A DNA stretch of 64,000 bases, taken from the NCBI GenBank assembly GCA_019828595.1, contig JAHQRK010000011.1, forward strand, positions 2,356,001 to 2,420,000, in the 5' to 3' direction. The notes under the pieces were generated by a model, which did not search any database, was not told where the DNA came from, and saw only the letters and a program-made list of their open reading frames with translations. The position numbers were made by a program, and so were the translations under genes. The stretch comes from Aphanomyces cochlioides (lineage: Eukaryota > Oomycota > Saprolegniomycetes > Saprolegniales > Verrucalvaceae). Shown piece after piece: positions 25,901-40,400 of the stretch (position 1 is the stretch's first letter; every line of letters starts with the position of its first letter).

Positions 25901-28900
25901 ACATCTCGACCCCATCGAGACACCCACTCGCCACGTCTGGCATGTTTGAAAGGTGTCATGCTCGTGTGGTGGACGACCAAGCACCAACTTGGTCCGAAAT
26001 CAACACGCGAGAGTCCCAAGCATACCCCACAAACTGCATCTCGATGCCACTTTTTCTCCACTTGGTACACACGTGCCACATGCACATCTCGACCCCATCG
26101 AGACACCCACTCGCCACGTCTGGCATGTTTGAAAGGTGTCATGCTCGTGTGGTGGACGACCAAGCACCAACTTGGTCCGAAATCAACACGCGAGAGTCCC
26201 AAGCATACCCCACAAACTGCATCTCGATGCCACTTTTTCTCCACTTGGTACACACGTGCCACATGCACATCTCGACCCCATCGAGACACCCACTCGCCAC
26301 GTCTGGCATGTTTGAAAGGTGTCATGCTCGTGTGGTGGACGACCAAGCACCAACTTGGTCCGAAATCAACACGCGAGAGTCCCAAGCATACCCCACAAAC
26401 TGCATCTCGATGCCACTTTTTCTCCACTTGGTACACACGTGCCACATGCACATCTCGACCCCATCGAGACACCCACTCGCCACGTCTGGCATGTTTGAAA
26501 GGTGTCATGCTCGTGTGGTGGACGACCAAGCACCAACTTGGTCCGAAATCAACACGCGAGAGTCCCAAGCATACCCCACAAACTGCATCTCGATGCCACT
26601 TTTTCTCCACTTGGTACACACGTGCCACATGCACATCTCGACCCCATCGAGACACCCACTCGCCACGTCTGGCATGTTTGAAAGGTGTCATGCTCGTGTG
26701 GTGGACGACCAAGCACCAACTTGGTCCGAAATCAACACGCGAGAGTCCCAAGCATACCCCACAAACTGCATCTCGATGCCACTTTTTCTCCACTTGGTAC
26801 ACACGTGCCACATGCACATCTCGACCCCATCGAGACACCCACTCGCCACGTCTGGCATGTTTGAAAGGTGTCATGCTCGTGTGGTGGACGACCAAGCACC
26901 AACTTGGTCCGAAATCAACACGCGAGAGTCCCAAGCATACCCCACAAACTGCATCTCGATGCCACTTTTTCTCCACTTGGTACACACGTGCCACATGCAC
27001 ATCTCGACCCCATCGAGACACCCACTCGCCACGTCTGGCATGTTTGAAAGGTGTCATGCTCGTGTGGTGGACGACCAAGCACCAACTTGGTCCGAAATCA
27101 ACACGCGAGAGTCCCAAGCATACCCCACAAACTGCATCTCGATGCCACTTTTTCTCCACTTGGTACACACGTGCCACATGCACATCTCGACCCCATCGAG
27201 ACACCCACTCGCCACGTCTGGCATGTTTGAAAGGTGTCATGCTCGTGTGGTGGACGACCAAGCACCAACTTGGTCCGAAATCAACACGCGAGAGTCCCAA
27301 GCATACCCCACAAACTGCATCTCGATGCCACTTTTTCTCCACTTGGTACACACGTGCCACATGCACATCTCGACCCCATCGAGACACCCACTCGCCACGT
27401 CTGGCATGTTTGAAAGGTGTCATGCTCGTGTGGTGGACGACCAAGCACCAACTTGGTCCGAAATCAACACGCGAGAGTCCCAAGCATACCCCACAAACTG
27501 CATCTCGATGCCACTTTTTCTCCACTTGGTACACACGTGCCACATGCACATCTCGACCCCATCGAGACACCCACTCGCCACGTCTGGCATGTTTGAAAGG
27601 TGTCATGCTCGTGTGGTGGACGACCAAGCACCAACTTGGTCCGAAATCAACACGCGAGAGTCCCAAGCATACCCCACAAACTGCATCTCGATGCCACTTT
27701 TTCTCCACTTGGTACACACGTGCCACATGCACATCTCGACCCCATCGAGACACCCACTCGCCACGTCTGGCATGTTTGAAAGGTGTCATGCTCGTGTGGT
27801 GGACGACCAAGCACCAACTTGGTCCGAAATCAACACGCGAGAGTCCCAAGCATACCCCACAAACTGCATCTCGATGCCACTTTTTCTCCACTTGGTACAC
27901 ACGTGCCACATGCACATCTCGACCCCATCGAGACACCCACTCGCCACGTCTGGCATGTTTGAAAGGTGTCATGCTCGTGTGGTGGACGACCAAGCACCAA
28001 CTTGGTCCGAAATCAACACGCGAGAGTCCCAAGCATACCCCACAAACTGCATCTCGATGCCACTTTTTCTCCACTTGGTACACACGTGCCACATGCACAT
28101 CTCGACCCCATCGAGACACCCACTCGCCACGTCTGGCATGTTTGAAAGGTGTCATGCTCGTGTGGTGGACGACCAAGCACCAACTTGGTCCGAAATCAAC
28201 ACGCGAGAGTCCCAAGCATACCCCACAAACTGCATCTCGATGCCACTTTTTCTCCACTTGGTACACACGTGCCACATGCACATCTCGACCCCATCGAGAC
28301 ACCCACTCGCCACGTCTGGCATGTTTGAAAGGTGTCATGCTCGTGTGGTGGACGACCAAGCACCAACTTGGTCCGAAATCAACACGCGAGAGTCCCAAGC
28401 ATACCCCACAAACTGCATCTCGATGCCACTTTTTCTCCACTTGGTACACACGTGCCACATGCACATCTCGACCCCATCGAGACACCCACTCGCCACGTCT
28501 GGCATGTTTGAAAGGTGTCATGCTCGTGTGGTGGACGACCAAGCACCAACTTGGTCCGAAATCAACACGCGAGAGTCCCAAGCATACCCCACAAACTGCA
28601 TCTCGATGCCACTTTTTCTCCACTTGGTACACACGTGCCACATGCACATCTCGACCCCATCGAGACACCCACTCGCCACGTCTGGCATGTTTGAAAGGTG
28701 TCATGCTCGTGTGGTGGACGACCAAGCACCAACTTGGTCCGAAATCAACACGCGAGAGTCCCAAGCATACCCCACAAACTGCATCTCGATGCCACTTTTT
28801 CTCCACTTGGTACACACGTGCCACATGCACATCTCGACCCCATCGAGACACCCACTCGCCACGTCTGGCATGTTTGAAAGGTGTCATGCTCGTGTGGTGG

Positions 28901-31900
28901 ACGACCAAGCACCAACTTGGTCCGAAATCAACACGCGAGAGTCCCAAGCATACCCCACAAACTGCATCTCGATGCCACTTTTTCTCCACTTGGTACACAC
29001 GTGCCACATGCACATCTCGACCCCATCGAGACACCCACTCGCCACGTCTGGCATGTTTGAAAGGTGTCATGCTCGTGTGGTGGACGACCAAGCACCAACT
29101 TGGTCCGAAATCAACACGCGAGAGTCCCAAGCATACCCCACAAACTGCATCTCGATGCCACTTTTTCTCCACTTGGTACACACGTGCCACATGCACATCT
29201 CGACCCCATCGAGACACCCACTCGCCACGTCTGGCATGTTTGAAAGGTGTCATGCTCGTGTGGTGGACGACCAAGCACCAACTTGGTCCGAAATCAACAC
29301 GCGAGAGTCCCAAGCATACCCCACAAACTGCATCTCGATGCCACTTTTTCTCCACTTGGTACACACGTGCCACATGCACATCTCGACCCCATCGAGACAC
29401 CCACTCGCCACGTCTGGCATGTTTGAAAGGTGTCATGCTCGTGTGGTGGACGACCAAGCACCAACTTGGTCCGAAATCAACACGCGAGAGTCCCAAGCAT
29501 ACCCCACAAACTGCATCTCGATGCCACTTTTTCTCCACTTGGTACACACGTGCCACATGCACATCTCGACCCCATCGAGACACCCACTCGCCACGTCTGG
29601 CATGTTTGAAAGGTGTCATGCTCGTGTGGTGGACGACCAAGCACCAACTTGGTCCGAAATCAACACGCGAGAGTCCCAAGCATACCCCACAAACTGCATC
29701 TCGATGCCACTTTTTCTCCACTTGGTACACACGTGCCACATGCACATCTCGACCCCATCGAGACACCCACTCGCCACGTCTGGCATGTTTGAAAGGTGTC
29801 ATGCTCGTGTGGTGGACGACCAAGCACCAACTTGGTCCGAAATCAACACGCGAGAGTCCCAAGCATACCCCACAAACTGCATCTCGATGCCACTTTTTCT
29901 CCACTTGGTACACACGTGCCACATGCACATCTCGACCCCATCGAGACACCCACTCGCCACGTCTGGCATGTTTGAAAGGTGTCATGCTCGTGTGGTGGAC
30001 GACCAAGCACCAACTTGGTCCGAAATCAACACGCGAGAGTCCCAAGCATACCCCACAAACTGCATCTCGATGCCACTTTTTCTCCACTTGGTACACACGT
30101 GCCACATGCACATCTCGACCCCATCGAGACACCCACTCGCCACGTCTGGCATGTTTGAAAGGTGTCATGCTCGTGTGGTGGACGACCAAGCACCAACTTG
30201 GTCCGAAATCAACACGCGAGAGTCCCAAGCATACCCCACAAACTGCATCTCGATGCCACTTTTTCTCCACTTGGTACACACGTGCCACATGCACATCTCG
30301 ACCCCATCGAGACACCCACTCGCCACGTCTGGCATGTTTGAAAGGTGTCATGCTCGTGTGGTGGACGACCAAGCACCAACTTGGTCCGAAATCAACACGC
30401 GAGAGTCCCAAGCATACCCCACAAACTGCATCTCGATGCCACTTTTTCTCCACTTGGTACACACGTGCCACATGCACATCTCGACCCCATCGAGACACCC
30501 ACTCGCCACGTCTGGCATGTTTGAAAGGTGTCATGCTCGTGTGGTGGACGACCAAGCACCAACTTGGTCCGAAATCAACACGCGAGAGTCCCAAGCATAC
30601 CCCACAAACTGCATCTCGATGCCACTTTTTCTCCACTTGGTACACACGTGCCACATGCACATCTCGACCCCATCGAGACACCCACTCGCCACGTCTGGCA
30701 TGTTTGAAAGGTGTCATGCTCGTGTGGTGGACGACCAAGCACCAACTTGGTCCGAAATCAACACGCGAGAGTCCCAAGCATACCCCACAAACTGCATCTC
30801 GATGCCACTTTTTCTCCACTTGGTACACACGTGCCACATGCACATCTCGACCCCATCGAGACACCCACTCGCCACGTCTGGCATGTTTGAAAGGTGTCAT
30901 GCTCGTGTGGTGGACGACCAAGCACCAACTTGGTCCGAAATCAACACGCGAGAGTCCCAAGCATACCCCACAAACTGCATCTCGATGCCACTTTTTCTCC
31001 ACTTGGTACACACGTGCCACATGCACATCTCGACCCCATCGAGACACCCACTCGCCACGTCTGGCATGTTTGAAAGGTGTCATGCTCGTGTGGTGGACGA
31101 CCAAGCACCAACTTGGTCCGAAATCAACACGCGAGAGTCCCAAGCATACCCCACAAACTGCATCTCGATGCCACTTTTTCTCCACTTGGTACACACGTGC
31201 CACATGCACATCTCGACCCCATCGAGACACCCACTCGCCACGTCTGGCATGTTTGAAAGGTGTCATGCTCGTGTGGTGGACGACCAAGCACCAACTTGGT
31301 CCGAAATCAACACGCGAGAGTCCCAAGCATACCCCACAAACTGCATCTCGATGCCACTTTTTCTCCACTTGGTACACACGTGCCACATGCACATCTCGAC
31401 CCCATCGAGACACCCACTCGCCACGTCTGGCATGTTTGAAAGGTGTCATGCTCGTGTGGTGGACGACCAAGCACCAACTTGGTCCGAAATCAACACGCGA
31501 GAGTCCCAAGCATACCCCACAAACTGCATCTCGATGCCACTTTTTCTCCACTTGGTACACACGTGCCACATGCACATCTCGACCCCATCGAGACACCCAC
31601 TCGCCACGTCTGGCATGTTTGAAAGGTGTCATGCTCGTGTGGTGGACGACCAAGCACCAACTTGGTCCGAAATCAACACGCGAGAGTCCCAAGCATACCC
31701 CACAAACTGCATCTCGATGCCACTTTTTCTCCACTTGGTACACACGTGCCACATGCACATCTCGACCCCATCGAGACACCCACTCGCCACGTCTGGCATG
31801 TTTGAAAGGTGTCATGCTCGTGTGGTGGACGACCAAGCACCAACTTGGTCCGAAATCAACACGCGAGAGTCCCAAGCATACCCCACAAACTGCATCTCGA

Positions 31901-34900
31901 TGCCACTTTTTCTCCACTTGGTACACACGTGCCACATGCACATCTCGACCCCATCGAGACACCCACTCGCCACGTCTGGCATGTTTGAAAGGTGTCATGC
32001 TCGTGTGGTGGACGACCAAGCACCAACTTGGTCCGAAATCAACACGCGAGAGTCCCAAGCATACCCCACAAACTGCATCTCGATGCCACTTTTTCTCCAC
32101 TTGGTACACACGTGCCACATGCACATCTCGACCCCATCGAGACACCCACTCGCCACGTCTGGCATGTTTGAAAGGTGTCATGCTCGTGTGGTGGACGACC
32201 AAGCACCAACTTGGTCCGAAATCAACACGCGAGAGTCCCAAGCATACCCCACAAACTGCATCTCGATGCCACTTTTTCTCCACTTGGTACACACGTGCCA
32301 CATGCACATCTCGACCCCATCGAGACACCCACTCGCCACGTCTGGCATGTTTGAAAGGTGTCATGCTCGTGTGGTGGACGACCAAGCACCAACTTGGTCC
32401 GAAATCAACACGCGAGAGTCCCAAGCATACCCCACAAACTGCATCTCGATGCCACTTTTTCTCCACTTGGTACACACGTGCCACATGCACATCTCGACCC
32501 CATCGAGACACCCACTCGCCACGTCTGGCATGTTTGAAAGGTGTCATGCTCGTGTGGTGGACGACCAAGCACCAACTTGGTCCGAAATCAACACGCGAGA
32601 GTCCCAAGCATACCCCACAAACTGCATCTCGATGCCACTTTTTCTCCACTTGGTACACACGTGCCACATGCACATCTCGACCCCATCGAGACACCCACTC
32701 GCCACGTCTGGCATGTTTGAAAGGTGTCATGCTCGTGTGGTGGACGACCAAGCACCAACTTGGTCCGAAATCAACACGCGAGAGTCCCAAGCATACCCCA
32801 CAAACTGCATCTCGATGCCACTTTTTCTCCACTTGGTACACACGTGCCACATGCACATCTCGACCCCATCGAGACACCCACTCGCCACGTCTGGCATGTT
32901 TGAAAGGTGTCATGCTCGTGTGGTGGACGACCAAGCACCAACTTGGTCCGAAATCAACACGCGAGAGTCCCAAGCATACCCCACAAACTGCATCTCGATG
33001 CCACTTTTTCTCCACTTGGTACACATGTGCCACATGCACATCTCGACCCCATCGAGACACCCACTCGCCACGTCTGGCATGTTTGAAAGGTGTCATGCTC
33101 GTGTGGTGGACGACCAAGCACCAACTTGGTCCGAAATCAACACGCGAGAGTCCCAAGCATACCCCACAAACTGCATCTCGATGCCACTTTTTCTCCACTT
33201 GGTACACACGTGCCACATGCACATCTCGACCCCATCGAGACACCCACTCGCCACGTCTGGCATGTTTGAAAGGTGTCATGCTCGTGTGGTGGACGACCAA
33301 GCACCAACTTGGTCCGAAATCAACACGCGAGAGTCCCAAGCATACCCCACAAACTGCATCTCGATGCCACTTTTTCTCCACTTGGTACACACGTGCCACA
33401 TGCACATCTCGACCCCATCGAGACACCCACTCGCCACGTCTGGCATGTTTGAAAGGTGTCATGCTCGTGTGGTGGACGACCAAGCACCAACTTGGTCCGA
33501 AATCAACACGCGAGAGTCCCAAGCATACCCCACAAACTGCATCTCGATGCCACTTTTTCTCCACTTGGTACACACGTGCCACATGCACATCTCGACCCCA
33601 TCGAGACACCCACTCGCCACGTCTGGCATGTTTGAAAGGTGTCATGCTCGTGTGGTGGACGACCAAGCACCAACTTGGTCCGAAATCAACACGCGAGAGT
33701 CCCAAGCATACCCCACAAACTGCATCTCGATGCCACTTTTTCTCCACTTGGTACACACGTGCCACATGCACATCTCGACCCCATCGAGACACCCACTCCC
33801 ACGTCTGGCATGTTTGAAAGGTGTCATGCTCGTGTGGTGGACGACCAAGCACCAACTTGGTCCGAAATCAACACGCGAGAGTCCCAAGCATACCCCACAA
33901 ACTGCATCTCGATGCCACTTTTTCTCCACTTGGTACACACGTGCCACATGCACATCTCGACCCCATCGAGACACCCACTCGCCACGTCTGGCATGTTTGA
34001 AAGGTGTCATGCTCGTGTGGTGGACGACCAAGCACCAACTTGGTCCGAAATCAACACGCGAGAGTCCCAAGCATACCCCACAAACTGCATCTCGATGCCA
34101 CTTTTTCTCCACTTGGTACACACGTGCCACATGCACATCTCGACCCCATCGAGACACCCACTCGCCACGTCTGGCATGTTTGAAAGGTGTCATGCTCGTG
34201 TGGTGGACGACCAAGCACCAACTTGGTCCGAAATCAACACGCGAGAGTCCCAAGCATACCCCACAAACTGCATCTCGATGCCACTTTTTCTCCACTTGGT
34301 ACACACGTGCCACATGCACATCTCGACCCCATCGAGACACCCACTCGCCACGTCTGGCATGTTTGAAAGGTGTCATGCTCGTGTGGTGGACGACCAAGCA
34401 CCAACTTGGTCCGAAATCAACACGCGAGAGTCCCAAGCATACCCCACAAACTGCATCTCGATGCCACTTTTTCTCCACTTGGTACACACGTGCCACATGC
34501 ACATCTCGACCCCATCGAGACACCCACTCGCCACGTCTGGCATGTTTGAAAGGTGTCATGCTCGTGTGGTGGACGACCAAGCACCAACTTGGTCCGAAAT
34601 CAACACGCGAGAGTCCCAAGCATACCCCACAAACTGCATCTCGATGCCACTTTTTCTCCACTTGGTACACACGTGCCACATGCACATCTCGACCCCATCG
34701 AGACACCCACTCGCCACGTCTGGCATGTTTGAAAGGTGTCATGCTCGTGTGGTGGACGACCAAGCACCAACTTGGTCCGAAATCAACACGCGAGAGTCCC
34801 AAGCATACCCCACAAACTGCATCTCGATGCCACTTTTTCTCCACTTGGTACACACGTGCCACATGCACATCTCGACCCCATCGAGACACCCACTCGCCAC

Positions 34901-37380
34901 GTCTGGCATGTTTGAAAGGTGTCATGCTCGTGTGGTGGACGACCAAGCACCAACTTGGTCCGAAATCAACACGCGAGAGTCCCAAGCATACCCCACAAAC
35001 TGCATCTCGATGCCACTTTTTCTCCACTTGGTACACACGTGCCACATGCACATCTCGACCCCATCGAGACACCCACTCGCCACGTCTGGCATGTTTGAAA
35101 GGTGTCATGCTCGTGTGGTGGACGACCAAGCACCAACTTGGTCCGAAATCAACACGCGAGAGTCCCAAGCATACCCCACAAACTGCATCTCGATGCCACT
35201 TTTTCTCCACTTGGTACACACGTGCCACATGCACATCTCGACCCCATCGAGACACCCACTCGCCACGTCTGGCATGTTTGAAAGGTGTCATGCTCGTGGT
35301 GGACGACCAAGCACCAACTTGGTCCGAAATCAACACGCGAGAGTCCCAAGCATACCCCACAAACTGCATCTCGATGCCACTTTTTCTCCACTTGGTACAC
35401 ACGTGCCACATGCACATCTCGACCCCATCGAGACACCCACTCGCCACGTCTGGCATGTTTGAAAGGTGTCATGCTCGTGTGGTGGACGACCAAGCACCAA
35501 CTTGGTCCGAAATCAACACGCGAGAGTCCCAAGCATACCCCACAAACTGCATCTCGATGCCACTTTTTCTCCACTTGGTACACACGTGCCACATGCACAT
35601 CTCGACCCCATCGAGACACCCACTCGCCACGTCTGGCATGTTTGAAAGGTGTCATGCTCGTGTGGTGGACGACCAAGCACCAACTTGGTCCGAAATCAAC
35701 ACGCGAGAGTCCCAAGCATACCCCACAAACTGCATCTCGATGCCACTTTTTCTCCACTTGGTACACACGTGCCACATGCACATCTCGACCCCATCGAGAC
35801 ACCCACTCGCCACGTCTGGCATGTTTGAAAGGTGTCATGCTCGTGTGGTGGACGACCAAGCACCAACTTGGTCCGAAATCAACACGCGAGAGTCCCAAGC
35901 ATACCCCACAAACTGCATCTCGATGCCACTTTTTCTCCACTTGGTACACACGTGCCACATGCACATCTCGACCCCATCGAGACACCCACTCGCCACGTCT
36001 GGCATGTTTGAAAGGTGTCATGCTCGTGTGGTGGACGACCAAGCACCAACTTGGTCCGAAATCAACACGCGAGAGTCCCAAGCATACCCCACAAACTGCA
36101 TCTCGATGCCACTTTTTCTCCACTTGGTACACACGTGCCACATGCACATCTCGACCCCATCGAGACACCCACTCGCCACGTCTGGCATGTTTGAAAGGTG
36201 TCATGCTCGTGTGGTGGACGACCAAGCACCAACTTGGTCCGAAATCAACACGCGAGAGTCCCAAGCATACCCCACAAACTGCATCTCGATGCCACTTTTT
36301 CTCCACTTGGTACACACGTGCCACATGCACATCTCGACCCCATCGAGACACCCACTCGCCACGTCTGGCATGTTTGAAAGGTGTCATGCTCGTGTGGTGG
36401 ACGACCAAGCACCAACTTGGTCCGAAATCAACACGCGAGAGTCCCAAGCATACCCCACAAACTGCATCTCGATGCCACTTTTTCTCCACTTGGTACACAC
36501 GTGCCACATGCACATCTCGACCCCATCGAGACACCCACTCGCCACGTCTGGCATGTTTGAAAGGTGTCATGCTCGTGTGGTGGACGACCAAGCACCAACT
36601 TGGTCCGAAATCAACACGCGAGAGTCCCAAGCATACCCCACAAACTGCATCTCGATGCCACTTTTTCTCCACTTGGTACACACGTGCCACATGCACATCT
36701 CGACCCCATCGAGACACCCACTCGCCACGTCTGGCATGTTTGAAAGGTGTCATGCTCGTGTGGTGGACGACCAAGCACCAACTTGGTCCGAAATCAACAC
36801 GCGAGAGTCCCAAGCATACCCCACAAACTGCATCTCGATGCCACTTTTTCTCCACTTGGTACACACGTGCCACATGCACATCTCGACCCCATCGAGACAC
36901 CCACTCGCCACGTCTGGCATGTTTGAAAGGTGTCATGCTCGTGTGGTGGACGACCAAGCACCAACTTGGTCCGAAATCAACACGCGAGAGTCCCAAGCAT
37001 ACCCCACAAACTGCATCTCGATGCCACTTTTTCTCCACTTGGTACACACGTGCCACATGCACATCTCGACCCCATCGAGATACCCACTCGTCACGTCTGG
37101 CATGTTTGAAAGGTGTCATGCTCGTGTGGTGGACGACCAAGCACCAACTTGGTCCGAAATCAACACGCGAGAGTCCCAAGCATACCCCACAAACTGCATC
37201 TCGATGCCACTTTTTCTCCACTTGGTACACACGTGCCACATGCACATCTCGACCCCATCGAGACACCCACTCGCCACGTCTGGCATGTTTGAAAGGTGTC
37301 ATGCTCGTGTGGTGGACGACCAAGCACCAACTTGGTCCGAAATCAACACGCGAGAGTCCCAAGCATACCCCACAAACTGC
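13902..37380 (+). repeat. 183-bp satellite, array 1, about 128 monomers
   Basis: The reference monomer is 14041-14223. The TTTGAAAGG phase mark recurs 128 times between 14041 and 37288. That is 127 periods of 183 bp plus a net 6 bp, fully accounted for by five indels: +1, +5 and +3 near 22757-23107, -1 near 33797 and -2 near 35297. Substitutions are very rare, for example 16071, 19472, 20021, 21137, 21455, 22717, 24373, 33026 and 37081. The first monomer is slightly diverged (AAGCGATAG for ACGCGAGAG). The unit is about 54% GC, contains only two TA dinucleotides, and holds several short dyads. Two plus frames and one minus frame are free of stops, which produces artificial reading frames of thousands of codons. 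Confidence 0.98.
22711..23190 (+). repeat. Cluster of diverged satellite monomers inside array 1
   Basis: Three consecutive monomers carry most of the variation in the 23-kb array. The changes are AAACAT at 22715, a rearranged CTTCTCCAGGTGGTAACAC near 22747-22766, CAGCTGGA near 22785, a 5-bp net insertion with GGATGTTCCG near 23009, CCCGCGTGG near 23029, TCCTAAATCAACATG near 23062, an extra GGC near 23106 and CACATGTG near 23144. On both sides the array returns at once to the standard unit. Confidence 0.9.
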
Positions 37381-37441
37381 ACTTCCGAATTTGCCTCGTA
37401 CCCCTCAAGTCAAGAAGTTATCAAGTGCCGCCGCGCTCAAA

Positions 37442-40400
37442 ATGTCCAACGCCAACAGCTGTTCCGAGCTCCGTGAGACCAACACTCACGGAGTCACCAT
37501 CATTCCAGGTATTGTATCACCTCACCCACTTTCGTCGTCCAATCAGGATGGCGGAAGTGGTGTGAGTAATGTCTCTACACCTAACCCTAGGGCCGAAGTG
37601 GAGGTCGAGTTCGACCCCAACAGCGTCTCTGGAGACCAATCTGCGTCTCGCTCCCCCAGCGCTTCACCTGGTGCTCCACTCGCCGGAGTTCCAGGGGGGG
37701 TCAACCTCAGTGGGTCAGTGGTTGACCCCCAGACCACTGTCGTTAACTTGTCTAGCGAAGCCCTCACTCAGGAGGGCGAACCACTGGGGCCTTGTGCCTG
37801 TGGTGGCTGCTTCCCTGGACTCCAATTGGAGTCGATCCCCAGTGAAGGCGGCGAGAAAACGGGGTCCATGCCAGCCCTAGAGGCTACGAGGGCCCCCCCT
37901 ATGGGCACACCCTGCGGTTCTGTCTACTTCCCCCCAGGGGCCTCTTCGGAGGGGCGGGGGCGGTATCCCGATTTGGGTTCTCGCCGGAGCAATGGTGTAC
38001 CCCAGTCACCGTGCTGCGGGGATGGCATGGATTCCCCTTCTACCCCTGTCACTGGGGGTCTGGCCCCGGCCTTTCTCGTGACCAATGGGACTGAGCCAGC
38101 AGCCACCAACCGTGTCGCCCCCTGTGCTGAGCCTCCTAGAACGGGAGAGGAAGAAGAAAAATCTCAAGAGGACGTGGATATGGTCTCTGGAGACGCCGAG
38201 GGGAAGGATTCTACTGAATCCGAGGCCTTAACCGACGAGGGAAATACTCAAATTCACTCTGAGGTTGATGGGTCAGGCGACATTAACGGCCAAGCGAAGT
38301 CGTGTGATACTCCTGGAGAAGTTATTCAAGAGGAACAATCGACAAACAATGACAATGAACAGTCAAATCAAGACATTGTCGACAAATCCGTTGCTCAAGG
38401 AAATGGCGCTGTTGATCCTCCTACCGCGGCAGACAAAATACAAGGCGATCAAGAGCAACAAAACGCTGAAAAGGCCAATCCATGGACGCAAAAGACTCCC
38501 GGCAAGGATTCAGCTTCGTCCAAGAAAGATTCCAAGCAAGGCAATGCCCCCAAAGGCGCGAAACATCGCAACACTGGTGCTCATGCTATTGCCGATGACG
38601 ATATTGCGCGATGCGAGGCCATGGCGGACGCATTCTACAAAGACTCTGGTGACATGGACGCCTTCATTGAAAACATTTTGCTCACCCCCCAGTCCCAAGT
38701 GTACGAGCTCACAGTCAAGTTGGGCGAAGGCTACAAGGACTGGTCCGAAAAAGTCATCTGCGATCAATTTGTCAAGGAAAATCCTGGTTCGTTATGGGGC
38801 TCCAAATTTCCGAACATTTTGATCCACAAGAAGAACCCACAGACCATTGTGATCTCAAGTTACAACTTGTCTACGTGCGTGGAAATGGGAGGCACAACGT
38901 TTCGACTTGGTGGCAAAGATTTCCTGGTTCCCAAGTACTCGCGTTATGGCAACAACTACTACGTTACGTTCAACAAGGTCAGTCACCCTTCGATGGCCAA
39001 GGCGATTGTCAAGAAAATGGCTGCATTGACCAAGTCAGTGATAGCAGCATTCAACCCTACTGCTGGTCAGAACATCAAGTCGCCGCATTTGAGAGTCATT
39101 TTCAAGTCGCCTGCGCCTCCAGCAGTGTTGGTGCCAAAATCCGGCGACACACTACGCGAAATCACCATTACGGATCCGTCGGGTCAGCCTTTTGTCGTCG
39201 TGTTTCAGCACAAGATCGCTGCTCTGAACAAGACATTGCCTCCGTCGATTGTTTCACGACGTGCAGAGGCCAAGGCTGAAAAAGCGAAGGCAAAAGCGGC
39301 CAAGGCAGCGGCAAAATCTCCTCCGTCAGGAGAAAAAGAACCTGAACCTGATGGAGACGATCATGATCAAGACCTTGGAACAAATGCGGAAGGCGAGGCC
39401 GACTCAACTGAGGCATCTGGAGATCGTCAAGATGAACAACCACAGCCAACAGCTCCTTCTCATGGCTCTGATGTCGATATGTCTGGTGACAGCGATCCCC
39501 CTAACAACAATGGACAAGACAAACAACAAGAAGATGTGGAAATGTCTACCAACGAATCGCCCGCTCTTGCTCCACCAAGTGAGCAGCCCAAGAACTCGCT
39601 GGACCTTCAATTGGTAACGGGCTACCGGTCTGGACCAGCTCCAAAACGTACTTTGCCTTCGTCCCCACGTTTGGATCCCCTGCCGACATCCAACCGTTTT
39701 CATATCCTCGAAGAAGACGACGTGGAACTCTCGTTTGAAGACTTTGCAGTGCCTCGAATTGTATTGGAAGATTCAAGTGCGCCACGCCCGAAAAAGACCA
39801 AAGGCAAAGCGAAGAAACAACGACTTAACAAGTCTGCTGCAGCCCACCTCGAATTGGCGAAGAAGATCATTCGAGACAAGAAAGTCGAAGGCAGTATCAC
39901 CGAATGTCAACGCATTTTGCGAGATGATCCTCAGCTCGTTGCACATGCTATGTACGCACAAGATGAAGACCTCAGTTTGTTTCAGTCACTTGTTGCAACC
40001 AAGACTATTGAGCGCAAGATGGCTTTGTTAAAAGCTCAAGGCAAGCCTCACAACTACAAACATCACGTCAACTTCATGGCTCAATACAAGATTCACCCGT
40101 CAGAAATCTTGGAAGAATTGACCACGGACATACCAGAGATCAAGCGCATCCTCTTTGCACTTGCTACGATTGACTTATTCCTCTCAAATCGGGCCCCAGA
40201 CCTCTACACAAACTCGGAGGCACTGACTGTTCTATTGAACCAAGAAGCAACAAGATTGCCTGACACCAACTGCTTGACGGACTGGTCGCTGTTTGCTTTG
40301 ATCGAAAACTTCAGCGACAATCTCGAGAAGTTCACTTTGCCGGCTCCCGTCTTGTCGGCCATCTCGATGCTCAAAAGCATCACCAACAATTACCACATCG

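Noticed and set aside
13902..37380. CRISPR array
   Set aside because: The whole 183-bp unit repeats without unique spacers, there are no cas genes, and the neighbouring genes are eukaryotic with introns.
13902..37380. Ribosomal intergenic spacer or telomeric repeat
   Set aside because: No rRNA sequence is present in the window, and the unit does not resemble short telomeric motifs.
13760..37476. Reading frames of 3000-4800 codons on both strands across the satellite
   Set aside because: They follow from a 61-codon period without stops in three frames. Both strands are open at once, the frames have no domain, and they end at indels or array edges.
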